In this document: positions 61,440 to 64,000 of the stretch, one piece after another
Position numbering within the stretch: position 1 is the stretch's first letter
How the letters are laid out: every line of letters begins with the position of its first letter
From: Quillaja saponaria
Lineage: Eukaryota; Streptophyta; Magnoliopsida; Fabales; Quillajaceae
Length of the DNA: 64,000 nucleotides
Direction of reading: 5' to 3'
Assembly: GCA_029379385.1 (NCBI GenBank)
Contig: CM055618.1
Location: 3,606,134 to 3,670,133 of the forward strand
Translations under genes and position numbers: made by a program
Notes under the pieces: generated by a model
What the model was told of the DNA's origin: nothing
Databases searched by the model: none
The model's input: only the letters and a program-made list of their open reading frames with translations

Positions 61440-61835
61440 AACAGTCCAAAGATGGCCTAAATCATGTTCCTAACTTAGTTTTGTCTAGGATTTTGCCTCA
61501 AGAGAGAATCAAACAAATTCTAAGGCTCTAAACCAAACATGGACATGCTAAACATAAACCGTCTCTAAATAAGCAAGACAATCCTAATAAAAAGATGAAA
61601 TGCTCAATGAATGTTGGACATCACAACCTACAATGCTACTGAGTCAAGAATTCAAACACAAGTGTCAAGATTTATGATAACCAAATTTATCATCATAGGA
61701 TGGGGGAATTTTATCAAAATAGCATAAAAGCATCTCAACGAACAACACACTTAACATTAACACTAAAAGACATAAATTAACAATAAAAGACATAAAACAA
61801 CTAAAATTCAACAAAAGAAACACAACATAAAAATT
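61440..61835. repeat. Segment duplicated at 57845-58290, copy 2
   Basis: A direct repeat of 57845-58290 with an internal small insertion, placed between the element G primer site and its LTR, where such sequence is not expected. Confidence 0.8.
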
Positions 61836-63125
61836 ACACGCAAGTGTACGTATCGCTAACAAGTAATAAAGTGATAGAGTAAAGTATCGTTCCTACGATA
61901 AATTATCTAATAATGGTTAATACTAAAATTGATCAATCTTAACTTTATCCAAACAACGGTCTATGAATTGATTAACTAAATCATCTAAACTAATGAATTA
62001 GAAAATATGTATATTAAGATAAGCCAAGGATCACAATTTCCCTCACACTTGACTTAACTTATATTTATCTTATATTGCTTAGATTCATGGTATCATAGTA
62101 TTAACCAAGGATTCTAATTCAATTATAAGTATCTTTCAAATTGCTTATAATCATACCTTATTTAACCAATTCACTATATGTCTATATGAATTGAATTAAA
62201 CAAGATTCATTAAGAGAAAAACTTATTTGGTTATACATGGCATATGGGTACATGTCTATCTAATATGCAAATCAAATCCAACCATCCAAGTGAGTGAATT
62301 TAAACATGTATTATATCATTCAAGGCTAATTTAGATTTTCTTTGTCAAAGTTCTTCTAAATTACCACATCAATCTAATTAAGGATTAATTAATTAGAAGC
62401 AATAAACATGGAATGATATAACTAATTCATAAGTAAAACGAAATCAAGCTACATGTGAGTTTCATTGTAATCCTAGAACAAATGAGTTAGTTCATTCTAC
62501 AGAAATTAAGCATGGTTGGAGCTAAATAAATCACCAATATAACACAATGAACAAAGAAGGAAGGAAGAAATGGATAAAACTCATGAAGGTTGCTGCCAAT
62601 CTTCAAGCTCTTTGGTCCTATTTCTCCTCTAGCCTTATGTGCCTCCAAAGCTTCTCAAGCCTCTCTCAAGCTATAGAAATTTCATCCCAAACCCATTCTC
62701 CTTTCAAACCCTAGCTTATATCCCTTAAATAGCCCTCAAAAATCAAAGTTTTCTACATTTCAAACTAAATAAGGGAAGAGATTACCAGGCTAGCGACTAG
62801 GCGTTGGACTTGGTGGCGCAGAGGCACTGAAGATAGATTAGTCTGGCACCTAAGCTCCAGACAAGACACTTTGAGCTAGAATTGGTTCAAAATTGACTCC
62901 TTGAGGCCTTAAACCTTCAAAATAGATAACCAAAAACCAATTAGGATTAAACTCTTATTTGGAAACTAAAACTGACACAAAACAACTAAAACATGAAAAC
63001 TAAATACAAAACACAATAAACTACAAACTTATCTAAAACTAACCAAAATGCAATGCAAAGCTTAACAACATAGCTAAAATGAACACATAATGAGAGTTAA
63101 TATAAGTTCTTTTGAGAACTTATCA
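61834..63125 (-). repeat. Athila/Tat-like LTR, - orientation (element G 5' LTR)
   Basis: The left edge carries the reversed terminal box (TTACACGCAAGTGTACGTAT); the right edge ends AACTTATCA. Its right 1.0 kb is related to 35345-36587. Confidence 0.7.
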
Positions 63126-63299
63126 CTTATTCCCTTATCCCCATTTTCTTCATTCTTCCTAGAAGTTGCTCCTTTTATAAGAAGCTTGTTAGGTCTAGAG
63201 GAATCACTCCTTTAGGTTAAAAAAAACCTTGTTTTAGTGACTGTTCTTGATGAGTACTTCATCCGTTGCTGCTCAATGGTGATATTAAGTTTTTTGACA

Positions 63300-64000
63300 T
63301 CATTAAAAGTCCAAAATGGTTGTAGTTTGATTTCATCCGCAAGCTCCCTTTTCAATCCTCCCTAGAATCGTGCAATGGTCTATTCCTCAAGTTCACCAAT
63401 ATCACATCGAAGCATTAAGTACTCAAATTCCCTTATTTACTCTTCCACGGGAAAATTGTATTACTTAAAATTATAGAACTTTATGAAATTTGCTTCTCTA
63501 TAATTCTCAGAAAGAAACCTCCATTTCAATTACCGTTTCATCTTCTCTCAAGTTCGAATAGGGCTCTTCTCTTTGCTATTCTGTTCCCTTTTTAAATTTT
63601 CTCACCAAAGTGAAGCATAATCCTTCAATTTGATAACCATTAATTTCACCCTTCTTTCCTCTGAATACTCTTTAACATCAAATATTCTTTCCACAGTATA
63701 TAACCAATCTAAGAAAACATCACCTTGAATTTTTCCATCAAATTCTGGAACTTCAATCTTTGTATCCCCTTCATGTGATCAAGGATGCCTTCTTTGCCTT
63801 TGCATATTATGATCCTCATCACTTGAATCATCATCATTGATAAAAGGATTTTGACCTTCCACCTCCACATGTACTTCACATTGGTTTCTTCCATGTTGGG
63901 GGTTAATTTGCTGCTATTCTAGTTGTCTTTGTAGAATCTCCACCGCTCTTCTTAGTTATGCAATATCCATGTCACATTCATAGTCATTCATTCGTTGAAA
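63300..64000 (-). pseudogene. Ty3/gypsy gag remnant running off the right edge
   Basis: Minus-strand traces: GDTKIEVPEFDGKIQGDVFL and LDWLYTVERIFDVKEYSEE (about 63645-63765), then REFEYLMLRCDIGELEE and TIARF-GGLKRELADEIKLQ near 63310-63450, ending LQPFWTF. These match gag of the same broad type as element A (I-P-x-F-x-G, W-L-x-x-V-E-R). Stops and frameshifts are present. The start of the element lies beyond base 64000. Confidence 0.8.

Overview
The window is nuclear DNA of a flowering plant, most likely a eudicot. It is AT-rich, its genes have spliced introns, it holds a plant-specific INDETERMINATE DOMAIN (IDD) zinc-finger gene, and more than half of it is nested LTR retrotransposons. No prokaryotic feature, CRISPR array, tRNA or rRNA gene was seen. 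I cannot name the species.

Region 1 (1-10.7 kb): a decayed copy of the mitochondrial NADPH:adrenodoxin (ferredoxin) oxidoreductase gene, + strand. One exon lies at 556-617 and five more at about 8105-10724, with frameshifts and a small deletion. The intron between exons 1 and 2 was opened by a Ty3/gypsy element on the - strand (element A, 765-8034). Element A was itself opened by a second Ty3/gypsy element on the + strand (element B, 2425-7613). LTR ends, primer-binding sites and target-site duplications can be read for both. Element A carries an intact 427-codon ORF fusing the start of gag to the end of integrase.

Region 2 (10.7-20.9 kb): a gene-poor, AT-rich spacer, then the only intact host gene, an IDD-type C2H2 transcription factor with CDS 15321..15477, 15814..16210, 17306..18518 (588 aa). 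Its first intron keeps the frame only if a GC donor is used (GC-AG).

Region 3 (20.9-27.0 kb): a decayed - strand Ty3/gypsy element of Tekay/Del type, with LTRs, initiator-Met-type primer site, gag, protease, reverse transcriptase, RNase H and integrase pieces. Its reverse transcriptase centre is replaced by a + strand LTR of another family.

Region 4 (27-64 kb): layers of Athila/Tat-like Ty3/gypsy elements in both orientations, recognised by their gag, protease and RT fragments, Athila ORF1-like proteins, primer sites of the GGCGCCGTTGCCGGGG type, and LTR ends sharing a box like GATACGTGCGCTTGCG. One LTR of this family (40987-52211) was split twice: by a 3.37-kb probable solo LTR (41216-44586) and by a Ty1/copia element (45343-51981). 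The right edge holds a - strand Ty3/gypsy gag that runs off the window.

Only the IDD gene looks functional. The rest records successive insertions, and their relative order can be read from the nesting. I found no clear new biological system. The most unusual items are the gag-integrase fusion ORF, the GC-AG intron, the doubly interrupted LTR and the inverted LTR pair at 38.8-41.0 kb.
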